Below, one piece after another: positions 26,458-35,797 of a stretch of DNA of 64,000 nt (position 1 is the first letter of the stretch; each line of letters starts with the position of its first letter). The stretch covers positions 71,206 through 135,205 of the forward strand of contig JAKBPI010000001.1 in the NCBI GenBank assembly GCA_021829645.1. The letters are read 5' to 3'. The translations under genes were made by a program, and so were the position numbers. The notes beneath the pieces were generated by a model. It was not told the DNA's origin and did no database searches. It saw nothing but the letters and a program-made list of their open reading frames with translations. The stretch is from Actinomycetes bacterium (lineage in GTDB: Bacteria; Actinomycetota; Acidimicrobiia; Acidimicrobiales; Bog-793).

Positions 26458-27426
26458 TCACGTAATCGTTTTCGACGCGCGCACAACGAGAGATCCTTTT
26501 GATCTGTGCACATCGATACCGCCTGGCAATTGACAGGCCAGTCTTTTCTTTTTTGCCACTTCCATAACCCGTTCCAAGCTCTCATATGAAGGAGGGTGCT
26601 TTTCTGCGTTTAAACCCCTGAGCCAGCCGCGTAACGCCCTTTTGGCCAGCACTTCCTGTACTTGTAGAATTTCAGCGACACTGTCCGCTTTGATACCGGC
26701 AGCCAAGTCCTCCAAGAGCTCATTTTCGGCAGATACAACTTCAGCTGTGCGCGCCAATAAAACAGCCACATCGCGTCGGGCTATTTCGTTACACAGGGGA
26801 AGGAGCTCGTGACGTACCCGATTGCGTAAAAACCTTGGATCGTCGTTGCTCGGATCCATAACGGGATCTAAACCCAATAGCTCCGTAAGTTTTCTTGTCT
26901 CCCATCTTCTGATCCTAAGAATAGGATGAGAGAAATTGATCTCCATACCACTCAAGCCGTCTAACCCGGCCCCTCTCAGTAAATTAATGAGTACCGTTTC
27001 TGCTTGATCATCCAAAGTATGCCCGGTGGCAGCGTCTGGCGGTAGGGCCGCTTTGCGCAAAGCCCGTGCTCTGGCTTCTAAATTTGGGCCCTCCTCTACC
27101 GCCACACTCAGGGCAACGAATTCTGCTCCCAATAACTTGGCAGCCGAGCGCACTTTGGTGGCTTCCAAATGAGATCCTTCTCTGATCTGATGATCAACAT
27201 GGTAACAAGTGACCCGTAAACCTGCCCTGACAGCTAAGGCAAGCAAAGCAAGAGAGTCGGGGCCACCGGAAACAGCACATTTATAGGAAGTGCCTTCTTG
27301 AGGAAAATTACATCTTAATAGTAAAGAGTCGGCAAAACGTGAAGCTTCGTCGTTCCAGACAGAAAGATCAGATTTAGGTTCTGCGTCACAATTGATTTCC
27401 GGAAGCTTTGAATTATCGTTTCCCAT
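26458..27426 (-). CDS. tilS: tRNA(Ile)-lysidine synthase
   Basis: Modifies C34 of the CAU-anticodon tRNA-Ile so that it reads AUA. N-terminal PP-loop ATPase with the SGGPDSLALL motif, the HVDHQIREGS strand and ATGHTLDDQAETVLINLLRG. 322 aa, consistent with the shorter actinobacterial form lacking the extra C-terminal domains of E. coli TilS. Confidence 0.92.
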   Translation of the reverse strand: MGNDNSKLPEINCDAEPKSDLSVWNDEASRFADSLLLRCNFPQEGTSYKCAVSGGPDSLALLALAVRAGLRVTCYHVDHQIREGSHLEATKVRSAAKLLGAEFVALSVAVEEGPNLEARARALRKAALPPDAATGHTLDDQAETVLINLLRGAGLDGLSGMEINFSHPILRIRRWETRKLTELLGLDPVMDPSNDDPRFLRNRVRHELLPLCNEIARRDVAVLLARTAEVVSAENELLEDLAAGIKADSVAEILQVQEVLAKRALRGWLRGLNAEKHPPSYESLERVMEVAKKKRLACQLPGGIDVHRSKGSLVVRASKTIT

Positions 27427-27439
27427 CCAGATATGCTTT

Positions 27440-28495
27440 TTATTTGCCGAGTACCCTATTTACCCACAAATCCGGCTGTGCTATTTCCTCTATGGTAGGA
27501 AGCGCTGTGGGAGAATCCCAAATTTTGTCCATTACTTTTTGTCCTCCGACTGACTCGATATGGTAGATGAATTCCTCACCTTTTTTGTACTGAGCAGCTT
27601 TGGCTTCCATACCGGTCATTTGACGAATGAATTTTGCGGGACCGCTCCCTGCCTGACGCCTGGCATGCAGGGTATCAGAAAACAGCTTGGCATCTTTGAT
27701 ATTCTCTCCGGCGGCCCTGTCCATAATCACATCAGAATGACCTTCTACTACACTCATCAGGGCCTGAGCCTGTCGTAGGGCATCCATATGCTCTCCGGAA
27801 ACAAACAGTCCCACCAACCCGTGCTCGGCTAAAGGGTTATTACCAGTCGCAAGAGCCGCTATGCTGCGACGCAAACCGGCCAGTAAATCGTCAAGTGTTA
27901 AGGTCGCGAGAGACATGCTTCGTTTGATCAGATCTTCAAAATAGTTATTCATCCAAGCCACACCCCGAAATTGAGATCTGTGCGTCAACTCATGAATGGC
28001 AACCCACAAGCGAAATTGACCTTTGTCGAATTTATACTCGTCTTCTACCGCCAGAATATTTTCCGCTACGAAATACACCGTATCGCCGGCCTGTGCCGCT
28101 CCTATGGCCATATCGTATTGGCCAAGCACTTTGGTCGACAGCCAAGCGAGCATCAAACCCAGCTCTATGCCGGCTGCCGCACTGGTAGCAGGATTTAATG
28201 CTTTGCCAAACAGCTGGGATCGCTTAGCCTTGCCTTGACCCAAAGACATCAAATTTCTGAGAGAAGAAATATTTGCCTCCACCCAAGAGGCTCTGGTTAC
28301 TACTTGGCATACGGCTTTCCCGGAAGGCTTAAGACCGGTTTCTTTCTTGACAATTTTCTCGGCTTTTTTCCCTATTTCGTTGAATTCCGATTGCAAACTT
28401 TCCAATTCTGCTTCCGGCAGAGCAGCGTGCGAATAAGAAATTGTTTTTTCGGCTACGCTTTTCGCTAAATCCCAAGCTATCGGTTCAACTTTCAC
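27440..28495 (-). CDS. Zincin-like metallopeptidase, DUF2342 family
   Basis: 351 aa, a family (also listed as F420 biosynthesis-associated uncharacterised protein) found almost only in actinobacteria, usually beside tilS. The zinc motif HELTH (an HExxH form, in WVAIHELTHRSQF) lies around residues 168-172, with VVEGHSDVIMD further on supplying a likely third ligand. Thirteen bases separate it from tilS. Function is unknown, and the association with F420 in its name rests on co-occurrence only. Confidence 0.82.
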   Translation of the reverse strand: MKVEPIAWDLAKSVAEKTISYSHAALPEAELESLQSEFNEIGKKAEKIVKKETGLKPSGKAVCQVVTRASWVEANISSLRNLMSLGQGKAKRSQLFGKALNPATSAAAGIELGLMLAWLSTKVLGQYDMAIGAAQAGDTVYFVAENILAVEDEYKFDKGQFRLWVAIHELTHRSQFRGVAWMNNYFEDLIKRSMSLATLTLDDLLAGLRRSIAALATGNNPLAEHGLVGLFVSGEHMDALRQAQALMSVVEGHSDVIMDRAAGENIKDAKLFSDTLHARRQAGSGPAKFIRQMTGMEAKAAQYKKGEEFIYHIESVGGQKVMDKIWDSPTALPTIEEIAQPDLWVNRVLGK

Positions 28496-28552
28496 TTACT
28501 GACATCTTTCGTTTTCATAAATAACAAAACCACCGATCCAAAAAATTTTTGC

Positions 28553-28900
28553 TTAGCTATCTGTATCTGATTCGGAATTTGTTCTTTCGTAAAATAGCTT
28601 GGTAGTTTGTTCTTCCATCGAGATGACGGCGGCAATTCTCTGCTTTAGGGTGTCCGGAACTTTTTCCTGACACTTACACGACACCAGCTTTCTGAGGTCG
28701 TTTTCAAACTCAAAAACCTCTACACAGGGAGCACAGTGATCTAAATGGAACTGTATTGCTTTCCTCTTGTCTTCCGTAAGTTCTCCATCCAGGTACTCGT
28801 ATATCTTACTTGCGACGTCATTGCAATTGACGTACCCGGAAGAGACACCCGCAACTGCCATTGGGTTTTTATTTTCCATATGATTATTTTGCTTATCCAC
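28553..28900 (-). CDS. rsrA: Zinc-binding anti-sigma factor, RsrA-like
   Basis: 115 aa ZAS-domain protein. The redox switch signature H-x3-C-x2-C is present as HLDHCAPC, with an upstream Cys in YVNCND and a further CKC. In RsrA these thiols hold zinc, and disulfide formation releases the sigma factor. It starts two bases after the sigma gene, so the two are co-translated. Redox sensing is inferred from family and pairing. Confidence 0.85.
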   Translation of the reverse strand: MDKQNNHMENKNPMAVAGVSSGYVNCNDVASKIYEYLDGELTEDKRKAIQFHLDHCAPCVEVFEFENDLRKLVSCKCQEKVPDTLKQRIAAVISMEEQTTKLFYERTNSESDTDS

Positions 28901-28902
28901 GA

Positions 28903-29472
28903 CTATCCCGGCTCCGTCACCAAAAGACCTTTTTCAAGTCCATATTGTGATAACGCTTTTTGTAAAGCTTTTCTTCCGCGATGCAGTCTGCTCATGATGG
29001 TACCCACAGGCGTTTCCATGATATCGGCAATTTCCTTATAGGAAAAACCTTCCACATCGGCCAAGATAACCGGAATCCGGAAGTTTTCCGGCAGGGATTC
29101 CAAGGCTTCTTTGACTTCGTCGTCGGTAAAAAGATCAAGGGCTTCGTCTTCTGCGCTTTTACCAAATACGGTTTGATCCTGTTTCAGTCTATGGTAGAGA
29201 TAGAAGTCTTCCACATCTTCTAAATCGTCAATTTCAGGACTGCGCATTTTTGCCCGATAAATATTTATATATGAATTTGTCAGAATCCTATAGAGCCAAG
29301 CTTTTAAGTTGGTACCTTCCTGAAAACTCCCAAAGGCCCTATAGGCTTTCAGGTAGGTCTCCTGCACCAAGTCCTCTGCGTCTGCCGGATTCCTTGTCAT
29401 TCTCATGGCCGCGGAATAGAGCGAGGGCATATATTCCATGGCTTGTTCTATAAAATCGGCTTGATCTGCCAT
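28903..29472 (-). CDS. sigR: ECF sigma factor, SigH/SigR type
   Basis: 189 aa from the preferred start. Sigma-2 region with [17 protein letters not shown] and [19 protein letters not shown]; sigma-4 with [23 protein letters not shown] and [11 protein letters not shown]. This is the thiol-oxidative-stress sigma family of mycothiol-using actinobacteria. The frame continues upstream to 29679 with unrelated sequence; I chose the ATG at 29472 (MADQADF), which gives the family's normal start. No strong ribosome site is visible, so initiation at 29484 is also possible. Confidence 0.88.
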   Translation of the reverse strand: MADQADFIEQAMEYMPSLYSAAMRMTRNPADAEDLVQETYLKAYRAFGSFQEGTNLKAWLYRILTNSYINIYRAKMRSPEIDDLEDVEDFYLYHRLKQDQTVFGKSAEDEALDLFTDDEVKEALESLPENFRIPVILADVEGFSYKEIADIMETPVGTIMSRLHRGRKALQKALSQYGLEKGLLVTEPG

Positions 29473-29646
29473 TACTGCCATCATATACCATAGAGGAATC
29501 AAAATAAGATCACTTCCCGTAACTTCTGCTTTTCTCCGTGGAAGAAGCCGGACTTGAGACGGTGTCCCAAGTTTGTCCACACACACACGGTATGGCTTAG
29601 GTGTAAGATAGGTCTCTAGGCGTCCCAGTAAGAAGGAAAGGCACAC

Positions 29647-30273
29647 ATGGCAGGTCAAGTCGGCACTTTTGTAGCACATATAGGATCACAGCAATTGGAT
29701 CTACCGGTAACACTCCTGAGTGAGGACTTAGCCGTAGCACTTTTGATAACAGCCGACTTGGACTTAGATGTACTTTCTCGGGCAGCATCGGAATTAGCAG
29801 CCAAGTTAAGCGAGACACCCATCGATATTGTGGTGACAGCAGCTACGATGGGCATACCGCTAGCTATAGAAGTTACCAAGTCCTTGGGGCTGAATAAATA
29901 CCTGGTATTACACAAGACCCCAAAAACCTACTTACAGGATGCCCTGTGTGAAGAAGTCAAGTCTATTACCACCAATAAAATACAAACTCTCAGGCTGGAT
30001 GCCGCCAGGATAAAAGACGTTCAGAACAAGTCTGTGGCCTTTATCGACGACGTCATCTCTACCGGTCAGTCCGCTGCGGCGGCTCTAAGATTGCTCAGAA
30101 AAGCGGGGGCTAATATATCAGCCATAGGAACCCTCGCAACAGAAAACGGTAGCTACAAAGAAATTTTGGGGCACGATGCGGTACTCATTAAAGCTTTGGG
30201 GTCTTTACCTATCTTTAAACCCACCAAAGCGCCGGAGGAACAGGTAAAGGAATGGGAACCTATTTACGAATAA
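29647..30273 (+). CDS. Phosphoribosyltransferase, adenine/xanthine PRTase-like
   Basis: 208 aa type I PRTase. The PRPP signature [14 protein letters not shown] lies around residues 136-150; a [14 protein letters not shown] loop and a flexible KTPKTYLQD segment precede it. Overall order resembles Apt/Xpt-like enzymes of purine salvage, but the base cannot be named. It faces away from the sigma operon and converges on the next gene with no spacer. Confidence 0.75.
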   Translation: MAGQVGTFVAHIGSQQLDLPVTLLSEDLAVALLITADLDLDVLSRAASELAAKLSETPIDIVVTAATMGIPLAIEVTKSLGLNKYLVLHKTPKTYLQDALCEEVKSITTNKIQTLRLDAARIKDVQNKSVAFIDDVISTGQSAAAALRLLRKAGANISAIGTLATENGSYKEILGHDAVLIKALGSLPIFKPTKAPEEQVKEWEPIYE

Positions 30274-31398
30274 CTAGTCGGCCAGAACGTCGGCCGGCCC
30301 TATACTTAAGTTTTTTTGTAAAAACTCTCTGAGCTCACTTTCGTATCTCTCACGATTGGAATTGATTAACAGCATGTGCCCGCCTTCTTTGAAATTGCAA
30401 AGCGTCGCGTTGGTATATTTTTCGGCAAAGAGTTGACTGGCTCCAAAAGGCACCACTTCGTCATCACGGGCATGCAATATCAAAATAGGACAATCTATAG
30501 CTATATCGTTATCTACTAAGTTTAAGTCCTTAAAACTTATGCCTTTGGTAACTTCTAACATCTTCATAGTCAAAAGACTGACAAAGCGAGGCAAGTGATA
30601 TTTATTTCCCTGATATATCAAAGTCCTACCCCAATCTAAGACTGGGCCGTCCAAAATTATTGCAGAAATCATGCTTTTTAGCTCTGAGCGGATAGCGGCC
30701 TGCATGACTATCTCACCGCCCATGGAAAAACCATATAAGACGATGTTTTTGGCACCGTTGACGACGGCATAATCCGTAGCCGCTTCCACTTCCTGCCATT
30801 CAGTCAATCCCAAACGGTATTTGCCGTCTGGGCTGCTAGGAGCACCCTCGTCATTGTGATAAGACAAGACTAGGCAATTGATACCCAGCGCAACAAGCAG
30901 TGGAACATACTGGAGACAATAAGCTCTCTCCTGTCCCCAGCCATGAACCAAAATGGCCCAACTATCGCTACGGGCTGGATTCTCTCCAGCGGGAATAACC
31001 CAGGCAGGAATGTCATCCACACCTACTTTTAGACTTACGTTGGAGTATTCAAGACCCAGTCTTGTTTTGGGATTCCCGCCATAGACCCTGCCAAAGTCAG
31101 CAGATCCGATTTTCAACTTTCCAAAAGGCACATCGATGAGGCGTCTGCAGACCATGTTATCGTATATCTCTGCAACTTCACCTACTAAAGCCATGCCACC
31201 CGGAAAGTTGAGCTCATAAATGCCGGGTCTCGTGGTGGCTGAGGTAAGGCGCAATACCACCTCATCCGGTCTTACCTCTATGATTCTATCCTGACTGTAA
31301 TCGGGTCTTTTGGGTGGTGTTATGATCTTGAACATTAAAAAACGTATCAAGGCTGCGAATGTTGCCGGCACAAAAAACACTTTCCGCCAAATTTTCAT
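30274..31398 (-). CDS. Alpha/beta hydrolase with N-terminal membrane anchor
   Basis: 374 aa. A hydrophobic N-terminal segment (about residues 8-25) is followed by a beta-rich region and then the hydrolase core: oxyanion ILVHGWG, nucleophile elbow GFSMGG (Ser), acid LHARDDEVVPF (Asp), and base EGGHMLL (His). Substrate unknown; probably an esterase or peptidase acting at the membrane. AAGGAG lies eleven bases before the start. Its stop codon abuts that of the phosphoribosyltransferase. Confidence 0.8.
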   Translation of the reverse strand: MKIWRKVFFVPATFAALIRFLMFKIITPPKRPDYSQDRIIEVRPDEVVLRLTSATTRPGIYELNFPGGMALVGEVAEIYDNMVCRRLIDVPFGKLKIGSADFGRVYGGNPKTRLGLEYSNVSLKVGVDDIPAWVIPAGENPARSDSWAILVHGWGQERAYCLQYVPLLVALGINCLVLSYHNDEGAPSSPDGKYRLGLTEWQEVEAATDYAVVNGAKNIVLYGFSMGGEIVMQAAIRSELKSMISAIILDGPVLDWGRTLIYQGNKYHLPRFVSLLTMKMLEVTKGISFKDLNLVDNDIAIDCPILILHARDDEVVPFGASQLFAEKYTNATLCNFKEGGHMLLINSNRERYESELREFLQKNLSIGPADVLAD

Positions 31399-31584
31399 AG
31401 TGCTGAGAGCTCCTTTTCCTTATTGTCATTTTACATAGATATTGTTAAAAATGTCTCTTGCCCAAGGAATTGGCTATTCCCCTTAAAACTGCCTAAAGTC
31501 CAATTATTTATAAAATGCTACTTTCAATCAGCATTCTTTATAAAGTTATAGGTAGATATACAAAAAGGAAAGTTAAGGAGGGTT

Positions 31585-32784
31585 ATGGAACTTGATTTAG
31601 ACAAGAACCCTGAATCAAGAAGTAAAGCCAATAATGCACCTACCGTTGTCGGAATCATCAAAGAAGAAAACGACAACCGGGTTGCTTTAGTGCCAGGCTC
31701 TGTACCGCAACTAAAAAAAGCGGGGTTGGAAGTTTTGGTGGAAAACGAAGCCGGTGTAGGTGCTCATTATGACAACTCTTCTTATGAAAAACAGGGTGCT
31801 GAAATCGTTGCAAGAGATGAAGTATTCAAAAAATCAAACGTGATAGTAAGCGTTAAAAAACCAGATGCAAAAACCCTGACAAAACTGCACGCCGGCCAAA
31901 TATTTATAGGCCTCTTGCAGCCCCAGATCAACACGGAACTCATAGAAACCCTCCGTCAAAAAAGCATCACAGCCATCAGCTTAGACAGTATCAACAGAAG
32001 ACTTAGCAGGGCACAGACCATGGACGTACTGTCATCACAGGCCAACATTGCCGGCTACAAAGCTGTCTTGGTGGCTGCCGATACTTACGGACGCTACTTT
32101 CCTATGATGATAACCGCGGCTGGGACCGCTAAACCAGCCGGTGTCTTGGTACTGGGAGCGGGTGTAGCGGGTCTGCAGGCTATGGGTACGGCAAAGCGCT
32201 TAGGGGCTCTGGTCTTCGGCTACGACGTTCGCCCGGAAACAAAAGCAGAAATTACATCGGTGGGCGCCAAATTCGTTGACTTAGGAGAGGTATCGGGATC
32301 AGGAGAAGGCGGCTATGCCCGTGCCCTCACCCCGGAAGAACTTGCCCGTCAACAAGAAGCGCTGAACGCCCACATCTCCAGACAAGATATCATCATCACC
32401 ACCGCGCAGGTACCCGGCAAAAAGCCTCCTCTCCTTGTCACCGAAGAGGCCCTTCAATTGCTAAAACCGGGCTCTGTTATCGTCGACATCGCTGCCAGTG
32501 ACCTCGGCGGTAACGTGGCCTTTTCGAAACCTAACGAAACCGTAGTGACCAAAAACGGCGTCCGGATAGTGGGAGCTGCCAATTTGCCTTCTGCCATGCC
32601 GGCAAGCGCGTCGGATGCTTTTTCCGGAAACCTGTCGTCTCTGCTCATATATATAACCAAAGACGGGGTCTGCGGTATAGATACGGAAGACGAAATACAA
32701 CGCGACATTGTGATTTGTCATCAAGGTGAAATTGTCAACAAGACGATAGCTGATTTAGTCAACGAGAAAAGAGGACAACTATGA
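31585..32784 (+). CDS. pntAA: NAD(P) transhydrogenase, alpha-1 (NAD-binding) subunit
   Basis: 399 aa soluble domain I of the proton-translocating transhydrogenase, which reduces NADP with NADH at the expense of the proton gradient. N-terminal VGIIKEENDNRVALVPG; NAD-binding VLGAGVAGLQAMGTAKRLGA; RQDIIITTAQVPGKKPPLLV. The split into three genes is the Rhodospirillum-type arrangement. AAGGAGG lies just upstream, and its stop overlaps pntAB. Confidence 0.93.
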   Translation: MELDLDKNPESRSKANNAPTVVGIIKEENDNRVALVPGSVPQLKKAGLEVLVENEAGVGAHYDNSSYEKQGAEIVARDEVFKKSNVIVSVKKPDAKTLTKLHAGQIFIGLLQPQINTELIETLRQKSITAISLDSINRRLSRAQTMDVLSSQANIAGYKAVLVAADTYGRYFPMMITAAGTAKPAGVLVLGAGVAGLQAMGTAKRLGALVFGYDVRPETKAEITSVGAKFVDLGEVSGSGEGGYARALTPEELARQQEALNAHISRQDIIITTAQVPGKKPPLLVTEEALQLLKPGSVIVDIAASDLGGNVAFSKPNETVVTKNGVRIVGAANLPSAMPASASDAFSGNLSSLLIYITKDGVCGIDTEDEIQRDIVICHQGEIVNKTIADLVNEKRGQL

Positions 32785-33107
32785 GCCACCAACTCCTTAC
32801 CGACCTCAGTATATTCATACTGAGTCTTTTAGTCGGCTTCGAAGTGATATCAAAAGTACCAGCCACTCTTCATACCCCTTTGATGTCGGCGGCGAACTCC
32901 ATCCATGGAATAGTATTAGCAGGAGCCATGCTGACAGCGGCTCAGGCCCACAGCAATTTGGGGTATGTGCTCGCTTTTTTTGCGATGATGTTTGCCGGCA
33001 TGAACGTAGCCGGGGGATATAAAGTGACTGACCGCATGTTGAAGATGTTCAAGCGCCGTCCTACTAAGCCGGTTGTAGAAAACGTTCAGGCGGAGGTAAA
33101 GCCGTGA
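32781..33107 (+). CDS. pntAB: NAD(P) transhydrogenase, alpha-2 (membrane) subunit
   Basis: 108 aa with about three membrane helices and the conserved SAANSIHGIVLAGAM stretch of the proton channel. Overlaps pntAA by four bases (ATGA) and pntB by four (GTGA), so all three subunits are translationally coupled. Confidence 0.92.
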   Translation: MSHQLLTDLSIFILSLLVGFEVISKVPATLHTPLMSAANSIHGIVLAGAMLTAAQAHSNLGYVLAFFAMMFAGMNVAGGYKVTDRMLKMFKRRPTKPVVENVQAEVKP

Positions 33108-34525
33108 GTACCATACAGACAATCGTAGATTTAATTTATCTCTTGGCTGCTGCCCTATTTGTCATAGGTCTGCATCTCATGAATTCTCCGGCCACGGCAC
33201 GTAAGGGTAGTCAGTTCTCCGTTGTAGGTATGGTACTGGCTATTGCCGCCACTCTGGCCTATCTCATAGACGTAGGCGGAGTCACCACCACGGGTTGGAT
33301 CGTTTTGGCTGCCGGATTTGCGATAGGAGGCCTAGTCGGTCTCAGATCAGCAGACAAAGTCAAAATGACCGACATTCCTCAACTGGTTTCCATCTTTAAC
33401 GCAGTAGGTGGCGGAGCCGCAGCTCTTGTGGCTCTTACTGACTTTGTTCATGATAAAAACCTGCACTTGGCAACCATTGGACCTACGCCGGCAGTGGCAA
33501 CGGCATTGGACATACTCATCGGAGCGGTTACCTTTACCGGATCGATAATAGCCGCAGGAAAGCTGCAAGGCCTTATCTCGGGTAGTCCTATCATCATTCC
33601 GGGATCCAAAATCATCAACACGATTCTCACTGTCGTGGGACTTGGCAGTGCGGCGTTTTTGTTTACAGGGACGACAAATACCGATGTGCTTATCCTGCTT
33701 TTGGTCGCCGCTCTCTTGTTCGGTATAACTCTGGTGCTGCCAATCGGAGGAGCAGACATGCCTGTGGTGATTTCCCTCCTGAACGCTTTTACCGGTACGG
33801 CGGTGGCAATGGCAGGATTCGTCATCAACTCTTCTGCTCTCATCATAGCTGGGGCTTTAGTAGGAGCTTCGGGTACCATTTTGACAAAGCTGATGGCGGA
33901 CGCTATGAACAGATCTATTCCCAATATTATGATCGGAGGCTTTGGTCAGGGTGAAACAGCCGCAGCGGTCTCCGGAGGAGTAACCGGCAACATCCGGCAA
34001 CTTTCTGCCGACGACGCAGCCATCCAGCTTTCTTATGCTCAAAAAGTTGTTTTTGTCCCCGGATACGGTTTGGCCGCAGCTCAGGCTCAGCGGGAACTCA
34101 AAGACTTGGCACAGCTGCTAGAAGACAGGGGAGTAGAAGTTCTGTTTGCCATTCACCCCGTGGCAGGGCGTATGCCGGGACACATGAACGTTCTTTTAGC
34201 AGAAGTTGACGTCCCTTATACACAGCTGTATGAGATGGAGGCAGCTAACTTGGAATTTCCAACAGCAGACGTAGCTTTGGTCATAGGAGCAAACGACGTC
34301 ATCAACCCCGCTGCCAGACGGCCTGGGAACGCCATATCCGGTATGCCGATCTTGGACGTCGACAAAGCAAAAAATGTTATTGTCATCAAGAGATCCATGG
34401 GACAAGGCTATGCCGGTATCGACAACGAACTGTACTTGGATGAGAAAACCTCTATGTTCTTTGCCGACGGAAAGAAAGGACTGGCCTCAATAGCCGCAGC
34501 CGTCAGAGAACTGGTTGCCAACTAA
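33104..34525 (+). CDS. pntB: NAD(P) transhydrogenase, beta subunit
   Basis: 473 aa. About eight N-terminal membrane helices make the rest of the proton path; the C-terminal domain III binds NADP ([36 protein letters not shown]-like segment, [13 protein letters not shown] and [10 protein letters not shown]). Starts with GTG inside the end of pntAB. Main expected role is NADPH supply. Confidence 0.94.
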   Translation: [473 protein letters not shown]

Positions 34526-34576
34526 GCGTTTTGATAAAAACCCCTGACTCAAAGCTTGTCACAGAGGAGCGTATGA

Positions 34577-34610
34577 AAATACTTAGTTTATATAAATAAA
34601 CTAAGTATTT
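34577..34610. repeat. Perfect 15-bp inverted repeat downstream of pntB
   Basis: AAATACTTAGTTTAT (34577-34591) and its exact complement (34596-34610) around four bases. It is AT-only in the core and has no T-run on the plus strand, so it is a poor terminator. It lies about 50 bases before the dienelactone hydrolase gene and could be an operator for that gene or an mRNA 3' end. Confidence 0.7.
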
Positions 34611-34663
34611 AGAAGAAAAAACGTTACCTTGAGAATAGAATGGCTTAAGAGAAAGGGGTTTTT

Positions 34664-35407
34664 ATGCCATACGATGCAATATTGTCAGAAACAGTCACTA
34701 TATCCGGACACAATGGGGATAACCTCGAAGCATACCTTTCCAGACCGCTTGATGCTACCCTACGCGGTGGGGTAGTTCTCATACACCATATACCCGGCTA
34801 CGACAGACAGACAAAAGAAATGGCCAGGCGCTTTGCCACCGAAGGCTACATAGCTCTTGTCCCCAACCTATACCACAGGGAAGCCCCTGGGCAAAGTCCC
34901 GACGACGCAGCCGCAACTGCCAGAAACTTGGGCGGTGTGCCCGATGAAAGACTTGTCGGTGACGTCAAAGGGGCGGCAGATTATATTAAGAACCTCTCCA
35001 ATTCCAATCAAAAAGTGGGTGTCATAGGACACTGCTCCGGAGGAAGGCAGACTTTCTTGGCCGCCTGTTCGCTGCCACTCCAAGCAGCTGTGGACTGCTA
35101 TGGTGCATTTGTGGTAAAAAGTCCGCCTGAGGGGGCTCCGTTCACATTTACTTCCCTGATACACTTGACTCCTCAGTTGAGTTGCCCGTTACTGGGTCTG
35201 TTCGGAAAAGAAGACTCATTCCCCTCCCCGGAAGAAATCGAGGAGTTGGATGCAGAATTGACCAGACTTGGCAAAGAACATGAATTCCATTCTTATGAAG
35301 GTGCCGGGCACGCTTTCTTTGCCGCCGACCGCCCCAGCTATCGTCCCGAAGCAGCTGTTGACGGTTGGGGAAAGATATTTACTTTTTTTGCCAAACACTT
35401 AAGCTGA
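34664..35407 (+). CDS. Dienelactone hydrolase family protein
   Basis: 247 aa alpha/beta hydrolase of the DLH family. The nucleophile is Cys in GHCSGG (dienelactone type), with Asp in LFGKEDSFP and His in GAGHAFFAAD. N-terminal part carries VVLIHHIPGYDRQT. May hydrolyse lactone or ester substrates in aromatic or carboxymethyl-compound breakdown, but no such pathway is adjacent. AAAGGGG precedes the start; it may be controlled by the palindrome upstream. Confidence 0.85.
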   Translation: MPYDAILSETVTISGHNGDNLEAYLSRPLDATLRGGVVLIHHIPGYDRQTKEMARRFATEGYIALVPNLYHREAPGQSPDDAAATARNLGGVPDERLVGDVKGAADYIKNLSNSNQKVGVIGHCSGGRQTFLAACSLPLQAAVDCYGAFVVKSPPEGAPFTFTSLIHLTPQLSCPLLGLFGKEDSFPSPEEIEELDAELTRLGKEHEFHSYEGAGHAFFAADRPSYRPEAAVDGWGKIFTFFAKHLS

Positions 35408-35490
35408 TAGGAAGCCGGCCGGAACTTCAATATTAATGGACTGCTGCGATTGCAGAAATCAGACATCATGCTTATAAGTATGGAGGAAAT

Positions 35491-35772
35491 ATGTGTACGT
35501 ACAGAACTGAAATAATTGAAACAAAAGGCAGCGGTAAGGGTACTTTAGCTTGGACAACAGTCGACGAAGCCACCGTTTACTTTGACCATCCGGTGCATGC
35601 CCCGTTTGCACACAGTATCAATATAGATTTTCGTAATACCGCTTTGACAAACGGAGAACGTATAGCTCTCGAGCTGGAACCTAAATCAGCACTGAAAATG
35701 GCTCAGACAATTTTGCAATTGCTAAAAGATACCCCGATTGAAATCACCGAACTCGACAACGTCATCGCTTAG
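35491..35772 (+). CDS. Small conserved protein, DUF6295-like
   Basis: 93 aa. The opening MCTYRTE, GSGKGTLAW, and TVYFDHPVHAPFAHS, NIDF are a pattern I associate with a small actinobacterial family of unknown function (DUF6295). No membrane or signal segment. The His/Asp-rich FDHPVHAP could bind metal, but nothing is shown. GGAGG precedes the ATG. Confidence 0.65.
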   Translation: MCTYRTEIIETKGSGKGTLAWTTVDEATVYFDHPVHAPFAHSINIDFRNTALTNGERIALELEPKSALKMAQTILQLLKDTPIEITELDNVIA

Positions 35773-35797
35773 TCGACCCAGATCGTTACAAAAAACG

